In this document: piece by piece, positions 1 through 6,643 of the stretch
Position numbering within the stretch: position 1 is the stretch's first letter
Layout: every line of letters begins with the position of its first letter
NCBI GenBank assembly: GCA_023146365.1
Contig: JAGLCE010000082.1
Span: 1-8,005, forward strand
DNA from: Endozoicomonadaceae bacterium
Lineage (GTDB): Bacteria; Pseudomonadota; Gammaproteobacteria; Pseudomonadales; Endozoicomonadaceae
DNA length: 8,005 nucleotides
Direction of reading: 5' to 3'
Position numbers and translations under genes: made by a program
Notes under the pieces: model-generated
Databases searched by the model: none
Seen by the model: the letters and a program-made list of their open reading frames with translations, nothing else
What the model was told of the DNA's origin: nothing

Positions 1-62
1 AATCAATAAGTCACGGATTCAGGGTCATGTTAGCCTCATGGAATTTCGCTTAACAGAGCGGG

Positions 63-112
63 GTAGAAAAGAGCAATGATAAGCAGCATTACGTGGTTAT
101 AGAATCATTGCT
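63..112 (-). terminator. Probable intrinsic terminator of the antiporter gene
   Basis: A perfect 9-bp inverted repeat is visible: AGCAATGAT at 72-80 and ATCATTGCT at 104-112, with a 23-nt loop. Read on the minus strand, the hairpin is followed at once by CTTTTCTA, a short U-tract. The upstream arm lies inside the last codons of the transporter gene, and the stop codon (97-99) sits in the loop. The long loop, AT-rich stem and only four consecutive U residues make it a modest terminator. No matching U-tract follows on the plus strand, so it would act on the minus strand only. Confidence 0.5.
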
Positions 113-1422
113 GCAATCCAGCCAAAGAGCATCAATGGCAGGTTGTAGTGCAGAAACGTTGGGATGACCGAATCCTTGATGTGATCGTGCTGTCTGTCAG
201 CATTCAGACCCGCTGTTGGGCCAATCGTTGAATCAGATGCGGGGGAGCCTGCGTCACCCAATGCCCCCGATGTGCCGACGAGAGAGGCGATGGCTAGAGG
301 AGAAAAACCAAGGGAGATCCCCAGTGGTACATAGAGTGTCGCAATAATCGGTACCGTGGAGAATGATGAACCAATGCCCATGGTGATCAGTAGGCCGATT
401 AACAGCATCATAAAGGCGGCTAGTCCTTTATTCCCTTGAATTATCTCGCCAATCGTGCTGACCAGCTGAGGGATGGTGTCGGTGGCGCGCAGCGTTTCGG
501 AAAAACCGGAAGCCGTAATCATGACAAAGCCGGCAAATGCCATCATTTTCATACCCTGTATAAAAATGTCATCCGCCGAGCGCCAACGAATAACTCCACT
601 GATTACCAGCGTCATGCAGCCAATTAGTGCGCCTAAGCTCATGGAGTCAGTTTTGAGTTGTGCTGCGAGTGCCAGTGCGATGGCTAGTCCGGTGAACAGT
701 GCATTTTTCCGTGATATTTGCGTAGACTGGTTAGCGTCGGCGACTTCGCGTTGGTCTGTGTGATACGTTCTTGGCTTGCGGTAGGTAATAAAAATGGCAG
801 TCAGCATACCTAGAAACATACCAAAAACGGGAATGAGCATGGCGTCGGACATAGTGAGTCCCGATATGCTCAGGCCGTTGGTGCTCAGGTTGGCCGCCAA
901 GGTTTCATTCAGGTAAATGTTACCGAAGCCTACGGGGAACAGCATATAGGTTGCAATCAGGCCAAAGGTGAGAACACAGGCGACTTGGCGGCGATCCAGG
1001 TGTATATAGTTAAAGGTTGCCAGTAGGGGAGGGATCAGGATGGGAATAAAGGCAATGTGTACAGGGATCAGGTTTTGAGATGTGATTGCCATCAGAATGA
1101 CACTGCCCAGTAGACTGATTTTAACTAGTTGGGGATTCCCCTTTTCTACATGCCTATCCATTTTCTGGATAATGACGCTTGCCAGCGCTTCTGGCATGCC
1201 TGTGCGGGAGATCGCCATTGCAAAAGCACCCAGCAGGGCATAGCTCAGAGCAATACTGGCGCCACCGCCGAGGCCGTCGCTAAACGCAGAAAGTGTTCTT
1301 TCGAGACTGAGTCCGCCAGTTAGGCCACCGGCAAGGGCGCCCAGAAACAAGGAAAGTATCACGTTTATGCGCATGAAGCTCAGGGTGAGCATGATGACTA
1401 CCGCAACAATAACTGAGCTCAT
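97..1422 (-). CDS. Putative Na+/H+ antiporter family (NhaC/YuiF-like) inner-membrane transporter
   Basis: This encodes a polytopic inner-membrane protein of about 441 residues with some 11-12 hydrophobic segments and a hydrophilic, probably cytoplasmic loop near residues 212-240. Two conserved stretches mark the ion-transporter family often annotated as 'Na+/H+ antiporter family protein': GSSFSTVP from about residue 351, and a Gly/Asp/Ser-rich stretch from about 383 (GTSGALGDAGSPASDS) followed by GPTAGLNAD and QHDHI. The likely role is secondary exchange of Na+ for H+ or of an organic ion. Substrate cannot be read from sequence, and some relatives are suspected amino acid transporters. I chose the ATG at 1422 because GAAGG lies 8 nt upstream and the protein then begins directly in the first membrane segment. 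The same frame stays open to an ATG at 1437 and a TTG at 1470, neither with a good ribosome binding site. It appears to be transcribed alone: the rnt terminator lies upstream and its own hairpin overlaps the 3' end. Confidence 0.85.
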   Translation of the reverse strand: MSSVIVAVVIMLTLSFMRINVILSLFLGALAGGLTGGLSLERTLSAFSDGLGGGASIALSYALLGAFAMAISRTGMPEALASVIIQKMDRHVEKGNPQLVKISLLGSVILMAITSQNLIPVHIAFIPILIPPLLATFNYIHLDRRQVACVLTFGLIATYMLFPVGFGNIYLNETLAANLSTNGLSISGLTMSDAMLIPVFGMFLGMLTAIFITYRKPRTYHTDQREVADANQSTQISRKNALFTGLAIALALAAQLKTDSMSLGALIGCMTLVISGVIRWRSADDIFIQGMKMMAFAGFVMITASGFSETLRATDTIPQLVSTIGEIIQGNKGLAAFMMLLIGLLITMGIGSSFSTVPIIATLYVPLGISLGFSPLAIASLVGTSGALGDAGSPASDSTIGPTAGLNADRQHDHIKDSVIPTFLHYNLPLMLFGWIAAMIL

Positions 1423-1470
1423 CAGTTGAACCTTCATGTCTGGAATTTTGGGTGTCTGCCGTGTGCTCAA

Positions 1471-1752
1471 TTATGCACCAGCTTGTGCTGTAAGCCGAGC
1501 AATAATGCTGATTTCATGAATCAAAATAGCGGACAGACTCAGATTGAAATGTGGTTTCATAAATGAAGACACAGAGGATAATAATGATGCAAGTAGGCAA
1601 AATGGGTAGATTCCGGAGCAGTCGATAGTGGGAATCGGTATGAATTAAAAAGTATAAGCATGGCATTGTCTCGTACTATAGTGCCTCATGACTGGGTTGT
1701 TATTGTTGGTAAAATAACTTGAATCGTGCGGAGGGCGGGCGGACAAGATTTT
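1471..1752. other. Intergenic stretch between the rnt terminator and the antiporter gene
   Basis: This stretch lies upstream of the antiporter gene and should hold its minus-strand promoter, but I could not find a -35/-10 pair with good spacing. Visible items are an imperfect dyad around 1510-1524 (TGATT, CATG, AATCA with one extra T) and a near-palindrome at 1473-1488 resembling an NtrC half-site pair with wrong spacing. Very short reading frames exist, but none has convincing coding character. Confidence 0.4.
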
Positions 1753-1790
1753 TTAATAAAAGAACGCTCTGGCATCCATTTAGAGCGTTT
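1753..1790 (-). terminator. Intrinsic terminator downstream of rnt
   Basis: A perfect 8-bp inverted repeat, AACGCTCT at 1763-1770 and AGAGCGTT at 1782-1789, encloses an 11-nt loop. On the minus strand the hairpin is followed by CTTTTATT, a U-rich tail. It begins 18 nt beyond the rnt stop codon, the expected place for the end of the gloA-pyrC-rnt transcript. The plus strand lacks a T-run after the stem, so it should act on minus-strand transcription only. Confidence 0.75.
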
Positions 1791-1807
1791 GGGATCGTGC
1801 GTGGTAA

Positions 1808-2446
1808 TTAATCGCACCAGCCACCAATTTCTTTCCAGCGATTAACAATGGTGCAGAAGAGTTCTGCTGTTTTGTGAGTATCATAACGGGCTGAATGTGC
1901 TTTGTCCTTGTCGAACCGAATACCGGCCGCATCGCAGGCTCGCGCTAGTACGGTCTGCCCATAGGCGAGGCCGGATAGGGTCGCCGTATCGAAACAGGAG
2001 AATGGATGGAACGGATTACGTTTGATATCGTTTCGTTCGGTGCAGGCGTTGACAAAACTCAGGTCGAAGGAGGCGTTGTGTCCCACTAGAATCGCGCGTG
2101 AACAAGCGTAACGCTTGACTGCTTTGCGTACCGTTTTAAATATGGCGGTCAGTGCCTCCTGTTCAGGATGGGCAATACGCAGTGGGTGAAAGGGGTCTAT
2201 CCCGATGAAATCGATGGCGGTTTGTTCAATGTTGGCGCCGTCAAAGGGTTGTATGTGAAAGGATATTTTATCTTCAGGCATGACTAAACCGTGTTTGTCC
2301 ATGCCGATACTAATTGCGGCAATTTCCAGCAGGGCGTCGGTCTTGGGGTTGAAGCCAGCGGTCTCTACATCAATGACGACGGGCAAAAAACTGCGAAAGC
2401 GATCCGTCATTAGGGAATGTGATCGATTGTGTTCCTCGTTACTCAC
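1808..2446 (-). CDS. rnt: Ribonuclease T (DEDDh 3'-5' exoribonuclease)
   Basis: RNase T trims the 3' ends of tRNA (including CCA end turnover), 5S and 23S rRNA and other small stable RNAs, and acts as a homodimer in the cytoplasm. All five DEDDh exonuclease residues are visible: D26 and E28 in VIDVETAG (Exo I), D128 in HNASFD (Exo II), and H184 and D189 in AHSARYD (Exo III). Each is three residues beyond the E. coli position as I recall it (D23, E25, D125, H181, D186), and the length of 212 aa fits the family (about 215). The start is a GTG at 2446, chosen because TAAGG lies 7 nt upstream. The alternative ATG at 2410 has no well-placed ribosome binding site. The gene follows pyrC after 79 nt with no terminator between, so co-transcription is likely. 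A strong hairpin follows the gene. Adjacency to pyrC is known in Pseudomonas and adjacency to gloA in E. coli. Confidence 0.96.
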   Translation of the reverse strand: MSNEEHNRSHSLMTDRFRSFLPVVIDVETAGFNPKTDALLEIAAISIGMDKHGLVMPEDKISFHIQPFDGANIEQTAIDFIGIDPFHPLRIAHPEQEALTAIFKTVRKAVKRYACSRAILVGHNASFDLSFVNACTERNDIKRNPFHPFSCFDTATLSGLAYGQTVLARACDAAGIRFDKDKAHSARYDTHKTAELFCTIVNRWKEIGGWCD

Positions 2447-2525
2447 ACCAGTGCCTTAATTGTTAACTGAGAAAATCGGGTGCTTTGTGTGAACGCCCGG
2501 ATGGATGGTCGTTGCTCAGTCGATT

Positions 2526-3566
2526 TTAAGTGCTTTCAACTGACCAATGTAACTGTTCACCTGCTTTCAGAGGAACGACTTCCATATCACCGAAGGGTAG
2601 GAAGGCCGGTATGTCTTTCCTGTTTCTGACTAGGGTGATGGTGTCTGTATTCCGAGGCAGACCATAGAAATCGGCTCCGAAATGGCTGCTGAAACTTTCA
2701 AGTTGTTCCAGTGCGTCAACCGAATCAAACGCTTCTGCATAAAATGCCATGGCGCCGAACGCTGAGAAACAACCGGCACAACCGCAGCTGTTTTCCTTAT
2801 CTTGTTTCGCATGGGGGGCGGAATCGGTGCCGAGAAAGAATTTTGGGTTACCGCTGGTGGCGGCTTTCAACAGGGCATCCTGATGAATATTTCGCTTGAG
2901 AATGGGCAGGCAGTAAAAATGAGGTTTGATACCGCCAACCAGCATATGGTTACGATTGTAGAGCAGATGTTGGGGGGTGATAGTGGCGGCAACATTGTCA
3001 GATGCGCTGGCAACAAAGTCAGCAGCTTCCTGGGTGGTGATGTGTTCCATTACAACGTTTAGTTCTGGGTAGCGTTCTACCAGCGGTATCAGGTGTCGAT
3101 CAATAAAGATTTTTTCTCGATCAAAAATGTCAATATCCGCATCGGTCACTTCACCATGCACCAGCAATGGCAGGTTGCTATCAATCATGGTTTCCAGTGT
3201 CGAGAAGATGTTATTCAGTGCGGTAACGCCGAAGTCAGAATGAGTAGTGGCGCCAGCGGGATAGAATTTGAGAGCGTAAACATCACCCATAGCTTTCGCT
3301 TTTCTGACTATCTCTGATGTGGTGTTATCGGTCAGATACAGTGTCATCAGCGGCTGGAACGGGCTGCCCCTAGGGATCTGTTCAATAATCTGGGATTTGT
3401 ACTCTGCCGCTTGCTCGGCAGTCGTCACCGGATGGTGCAGATTTGGCATGATAATCGCTCGACCGAAATCTCTAGCACTGGCTGCAACAGTCTCTTTCAG
3501 GACTTTACCGTCGCGCAGATGGAGATGAAAATCATCGGGTCGGGTAATCTGCATTCGTTCTATCAT
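2526..3566 (-). CDS. pyrC: Dihydroorotase (class II, PyrC type)
   Basis: Dihydroorotase catalyses the reversible cyclisation of N-carbamoyl-L-aspartate to L-dihydroorotate, the third step of de novo pyrimidine synthesis, in the cytoplasm. The binuclear zinc site is complete: H14 and H16 in HLHLRDG, the lysine to be carboxylated K100 (ALKFYPAGATT), H137 (LLVHGEV), H175 (MEHITT) and D248 (GTDSAPH). All are two residues before the E. coli positions as I recall them. The RPDDFHLHLRD start, the PHFYCLPILKRNIHQ stretch, the Cys-rich NSCGCAGCF and the C-terminal AGEQLHWSV are typical of the short gammaproteobacterial form, not of PyrX-like or class I enzymes. Start choice: ATG at 3566 gives 346 aa against about 348 in E. 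coli. An ATG at 3554 (342 aa) and a GTG at 3614 (362 aa) are in frame, and none has a strong ribosome binding site. rnt follows after 79 nt and gloA lies 196 nt upstream on the same strand. Confidence 0.96.
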   Translation of the reverse strand: MIERMQITRPDDFHLHLRDGKVLKETVAASARDFGRAIIMPNLHHPVTTAEQAAEYKSQIIEQIPRGSPFQPLMTLYLTDNTTSEIVRKAKAMGDVYALKFYPAGATTHSDFGVTALNNIFSTLETMIDSNLPLLVHGEVTDADIDIFDREKIFIDRHLIPLVERYPELNVVMEHITTQEAADFVASASDNVAATITPQHLLYNRNHMLVGGIKPHFYCLPILKRNIHQDALLKAATSGNPKFFLGTDSAPHAKQDKENSCGCAGCFSAFGAMAFYAEAFDSVDALEQLESFSSHFGADFYGLPRNTDTITLVRNRKDIPAFLPFGDMEVVPLKAGEQLHWSVEST

Positions 3567-3762
3567 GGACGCAAAAGCCTGTCTCGGAAGCCATTTGGAA
3601 AGCGAGTAAAGCACCGAGGGAATCTTACCCGAAGCGCTGAGAGATGAATATACAGGATGTGAAAAATGCCGAGTGATCAGGTGTCCGTTTTTACTTGACC
3701 ATGACCATGACTTTTTCCGCTCTGCATTAGCCGAAGTCCATGATCAGAGAATATAGAAGCCT
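3567..3762. other. gloA-pyrC intergenic region
   Basis: This 196-nt gap contains no gene. A TATATT box on the minus strand (3652-3647) could be the -10 of a pyrC promoter, but no good -35 accompanies it. A 6-bp unit, TGACCA, is repeated 2.7 times at 3696-3711. I see no hairpin with a U-run after gloA, so readthrough from gloA into pyrC is possible. No PurR-type operator is recognisable. Confidence 0.35.
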
Positions 3763-4152
3763 TTAGCGTCGAGGCATCTGAATCAATTCAATCTGGTAAC
3801 CATCTGGATCATTCACAAATGCGATCTCGGTTGTGCCGCCTTTTACGGGACCTGGTTCCCGAGTGATATTGCATCCAGTCGCACGAATCGCATCGCAGGT
3901 GCCATACAGGTCATCAAAACCGATAGCGATATGGCCGAAAGCATTACCATGATCGTAGTGTTCAGTGTCCCAGTTGTAAGTCAGTTCAATGACCGCTCCC
4001 TGGCTTTCATCGCCGTAGCCAAGAAATGCCAAGGTGTACTTATATTCAGCGTTTTCAGATTGGCGGAGCAGCTGCATGTTCAGAGCATCTCGATAGAAAG
4101 CGATGGAGCGATCAAGGTTGCCGACACGAATCATGGTGTGGAGTAGTTTCAT
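3763..4152 (-). CDS. gloA: Lactoylglutathione lyase (glyoxalase I, Ni-type)
   Basis: Glyoxalase I isomerises the hemithioacetal of methylglyoxal and glutathione to S-lactoylglutathione, the first step of methylglyoxal detoxification, in the cytoplasm. The 129-aa protein has the two beta-alpha-beta-beta-beta modules of the vicinal oxygen chelate fold. The four metal ligands H5 (KLLHTM), E56 (GAVIELTYNW), H74 (FGHIAIG) and E122 (YQIELIQ) fall at exactly the E. coli positions as I recall them. It lacks the N-terminal extension and insertions of the Zn-type (human, yeast) enzymes, so it should be the Ni/Co-activated class. Start: ATG at 4152 has GGAG 7 nt upstream, and the protein then begins MKLLHTMIRVGNLD as in the family. 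The frame stays open a further 50 codons upstream, but those residues are polar and unlike any part of the family. It is first in a probable gloA-pyrC-rnt cluster and divergent from tkt. Confidence 0.96.
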   Translation of the reverse strand: MKLLHTMIRVGNLDRSIAFYRDALNMQLLRQSENAEYKYTLAFLGYGDESQGAVIELTYNWDTEHYDHGNAFGHIAIGFDDLYGTCDAIRATGCNITREPGPVKGGTTEIAFVNDPDGYQIELIQMPRR

Positions 4153-4521
4153 TCGTTTGCTCCAATTATGAATGGTGTGTTGAAGGCTGTTTGACACAGT
4201 CGCTCTACTGGTGCCCGCATTATCCCCGTAGTTTCTTCTTCGTCTTGTGTTGCCAACCATGCGGTCACTTTTCAACTCACTTTGATCATCATGAAGGGGC
4301 ACTGGCTTCCATGATCTGAGTGGTGCAGCATTCGGTAGCTGGTTTACGATACTAGCAAGTTATTCTAGCTGAAATCTACGGGATTGTTTGATGGTCAGAC
4401 CTCACTTTTTTATGAGTTGATACACGTTGTATCGGCCAGTACCGCCACCGATAGCCCGAAATCATTAGGTCACGTTATAACATATACGGTGTGATATCTA
4501 TAACCGTTTTTCCTCGAATGG
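4153..4521. promoter_or_regulatory. Divergent gloA/tkt intergenic region with short dyads
   Basis: No gene is evident here. Operator-like elements visible upstream of the tkt promoter are GATACA-CGT-TGTATC at 4419-4433 (perfect 6-bp arms), the palindrome GTTATAAC at 4474-4481, and TATAACCG at 4499-4506, which mirrors GTTATA across a short gap. The region around 4470-4505 is AT-rich. No transcription factor consensus that I know (HexR, GntR, PurR) matches. A gloA promoter must lie here on the minus strand, but I found no convincing -35/-10 pair. Confidence 0.35.
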
Positions 4522-4550
4522 TTCACGTTTGGGCGTGTAGGCTATACAAT
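4522..4550 (+). promoter_or_regulatory. Predicted sigma-70 promoter of tkt-epd
   Basis: TTCACG (4522-4527, 4/6 to the -35 consensus) and TACAAT (4545-4550, 5/6 to the -10 consensus) are separated by exactly 17 bp. Transcription would start near 4556-4558, giving a leader of about 60 nt before the tkt ATG. The predicted start falls inside a run of eight T residues (4555-4562). This is the best-spaced promoter in the divergent gap, but no experimental support is available. Confidence 0.5.
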
Positions 4551-4617
4551 AGCGTTTTTTTTCGACTGGGTGTTTTTATTGCCTCGTCGGAGAGTCTTTA
4601 ATCGGAGTCAGCTTGCA

Positions 4618-6624
4618 ATGACAACCTGCCAAGATCGCGCCAACGCTATCCGCGCGCTCAGCATGGATGCAGTTCAGAAAGCTAAATCAGGTCATCCGGG
4701 TGCGCCCATGGGGATGGCGGACATCGCTGAAGTGCTGTGGTGTGATTATCTTAACCATAATCCAGCCAATCCGAACTGGGCTAATCGTGACCGTTTTGTG
4801 CTCTCCAACGGCCACGGCTCCCTGCTGTTGTACTCTCTGTTGCACCTCTCCGGTTACGATCTCACCATTGATGACCTGAAAAGCTTTCGTCAGCTACATG
4901 CCAAGACTGCCGGTCATCCGGAACACGGCTATGCACCAGGGATTGAGACCACCACCGGACCTCTGGGTCAGGGCATAGCCAATGCGGTCGGTATGGCGGT
5001 TGCCGAGAAGGTGCTGGCAGCCCAGTTCAACCGTCCCGACCACAGTGTCGTTGATCACTTTACCTACGTTTTTTTAGGTGATGGCTGCATGATGGAAGGT
5101 ATTTCCCATGAAGTCTGCTCTTTGGCCGGTACCTTAGGACTGGGTAAATTGGTCGCTTTCTATGATGATAACGGCATCTCTATTGATGGCGAAGTGAAAG
5201 GCTGGTTCACCGACGACACGCCGAAGCGTTTTGAATCCTATGGCTGGGAAGTCATTGCCGGTGTGGACGGCCATAACCCGAGCGCCATTCGTGCCGCAGT
5301 GGAGCAGGCTCGCAGCAACCTCGACAAGCCAACCCTAATATGTTGTAAAACTATCATCGGTTTCGGCTCTCCTAATAAGGAAGGCAAAGAGACTTGCCAC
5401 GGTGCGCCCTTGGGCGACGACGAAGTGGCGCTGACCCGTAAACGTTTAGGCTGGAACTATGGCCCGTTTGAAATTCCGGATACTATTTATGGAGATTGGA
5501 ACGCACGTGATAAAGGTGCTGTTGTTGAATCGGCGTGGAATGAGCAGTTTGCGGCTTACCAGCTTGAATATCCTGCGTTGGCAGCAGAGTACCAACGACG
5601 CATCGCCGGCGACTTGCCTGCAGATTTTTCTGAAAAAGCGGCCAAGTATATCCGTGAGTGTCAAGCCAAAAGCGAAACGATTGCCAGTCGGAAAGCTTCT
5701 CAAAATATTCTGAACGCCTTTGGGCCTGATTTGCCTGAGTTGCTGGGTGGCTCTGCCGATCTAGCCGGTTCCAATCTGACTTTGTGGAGTGATTCCAAAG
5801 GTATCAAGCGTGAAGACGCCAGCGGCAACTACCTGTTCTATGGTGTTCGTGAGTTTGGCATGAGTGCCATGATGAATGGTATCGCTCTGCACGGTGGTTT
5901 CATTCCTTATGGTGCGACCTTTATGGTATTCATGGAATATGCCCGTAATGCCGTCCGTATGGCTGCACTGATGAAGCAGCGTGTCATTTTCGTCTATACC
6001 CACGACTCCATCGGTCTGGGTGAAGATGGCCCGACCCATCAGCCGGTTGAACAGTTGGCGAGTCTGCGTCTGACCCCGAACATGCGGACTTGGCGTCCCT
6101 GTGACACCATCGAATCAGCAGTGGCTTGGAAGTGTGCCGTTGAGCGTCAGGACGGCCCCACCGCGTTGGTCTTCTCCCGACAGGGGCTGCCCGCAATGGC
6201 GCGTACTGAAGCTCAGATCGCTGATATCGAACGAGGTGGTTACATTCTTAAGGATTGTGAAGGAGTTCCAGAACTGATCCTGATTGCTACCGGTTCCGAA
6301 GTGGAGTTGGCCGACAAGGCGCACCAAGCATTGACCGCGCAGGGGCGTAAGGTTCGCTTGGTCTCTATGCCATCCACAGAAACATTTGATGCGCAAGATA
6401 TCGAATATCGTATGAGTGTTCTGACGCTGGAAGTGTCTGCACGTATTGCCATTGAAGCAGCGTCTGCTGACTTCTGGTATAAGTACGTGGGCATGGATGG
6501 ACGGATTGTGGGCATGACCTCCTTCGGTGGGTCCGCACCGGCAGAAGACCTGTTCCGTGAATTTGGCTTTACATTGGACAACGTACTGGCTGTAGCGAAT
6601 GAGCTGCTGGCTGACTTTAGCTGA
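4618..6624 (+). CDS. tkt: Transketolase
   Basis: Transketolase transfers two-carbon ketol units among pentose phosphate sugars, linking xylulose 5-phosphate, ribose 5-phosphate and erythrose 4-phosphate with glycolytic intermediates. It is a cytoplasmic TPP- and Mg-dependent homodimer. The 668-aa protein has all three domains. In the TPP-binding domain H26 (SGHPGAPMG), H66 (SNGHG), H100, GPLGQG at 114-119 and the GDG...N cofactor motif (154-156 to N185) are present. The pyrimidine domain holds the catalytic glutamate E412 (REFGMSAMMNG) and H474 (THDSIGLGEDGPTHQP). The C-terminal domain ends in GSAPAEDLFREFGFT. E. coli TktA is about 663 aa. Start: ATG at 4618, with CGGAG about 10 nt upstream and the family N-terminus (RANAIRALSMDAVQKAKSGHPG) shortly after. 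An in-frame GTG at 4570 would add 16 unconserved residues. epd follows after 19 nt, forming an operon. The symbol tktA is used for the same gene in pseudomonads. Confidence 0.97.
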   Translation: MTTCQDRANAIRALSMDAVQKAKSGHPGAPMGMADIAEVLWCDYLNHNPANPNWANRDRFVLSNGHGSLLLYSLLHLSGYDLTIDDLKSFRQLHAKTAGHPEHGYAPGIETTTGPLGQGIANAVGMAVAEKVLAAQFNRPDHSVVDHFTYVFLGDGCMMEGISHEVCSLAGTLGLGKLVAFYDDNGISIDGEVKGWFTDDTPKRFESYGWEVIAGVDGHNPSAIRAAVEQARSNLDKPTLICCKTIIGFGSPNKEGKETCHGAPLGDDEVALTRKRLGWNYGPFEIPDTIYGDWNARDKGAVVESAWNEQFAAYQLEYPALAAEYQRRIAGDLPADFSEKAAKYIRECQAKSETIASRKASQNILNAFGPDLPELLGGSADLAGSNLTLWSDSKGIKREDASGNYLFYGVREFGMSAMMNGIALHGGFIPYGATFMVFMEYARNAVRMAALMKQRVIFVYTHDSIGLGEDGPTHQPVEQLASLRLTPNMRTWRPCDTIESAVAWKCAVERQDGPTALVFSRQGLPAMARTEAQIADIERGGYILKDCEGVPELILIATGSEVELADKAHQALTAQGRKVRLVSMPSTETFDAQDIEYRMSVLTLEVSARIAIEAASADFWYKYVGMDGRIVGMTSFGGSAPAEDLFREFGFTLDNVLAVANELLADFS

Positions 6625-6643
6625 TAACCGACACAGGAAAGGC

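Noticed and set aside
2..79. Plus-strand frame open from the left edge to a TGA at 77-79 (25 codons), possibly the tail of a convergent gene
   Set aside because: It is too short to recognise, a second frame is also open for 16 codons, and there is no terminator on the plus strand.
1473..1488. TGCACC...TGTGCT near-palindrome resembling an NtrC site
   Set aside because: The second half-site matches only 4/6, the spacer is 4 instead of 5, and there is no sigma-54 -24/-12 promoter (GG...GC) beside it.
1563..1628. Plus-strand 21-codon frame in the rnt-antiporter gap, with a GAGG before an internal ATG
   Set aside because: It is very short, has no promoter and no recognisable peptide. Such frames are common by chance.
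3696..3711. TGACCA repeated 2.7 times between gloA and pyrC as a regulatory array
   Set aside because: The unit is only 6 bp with under three copies, lies in a short gap and has no matching regulator motif. It is kept only as a note in the region entry.
4153..4302. In-frame 50-codon upstream extension of gloA
   Set aside because: The ATG at 4152 has a well-placed GGAG and gives the exact family N-terminus and metal-ligand numbering. The upstream residues are polar and unrelated to glyoxalase I.
3737..4320. Near-identical 13-bp sequences (TCCATGATCAGAG at 3737, TCCATGATCTGAG at 4308) on both sides of gloA
   Set aside because: A 12/13 match is expected several times by chance in 8 kb. There is no sign of insertion, and gloA looks native in the cluster.
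4551..4617. Riboswitch in the tkt leader
   Set aside because: The predicted leader is only about 60 nt and shows no stem pattern of a known riboswitch or any terminator/antiterminator pair.
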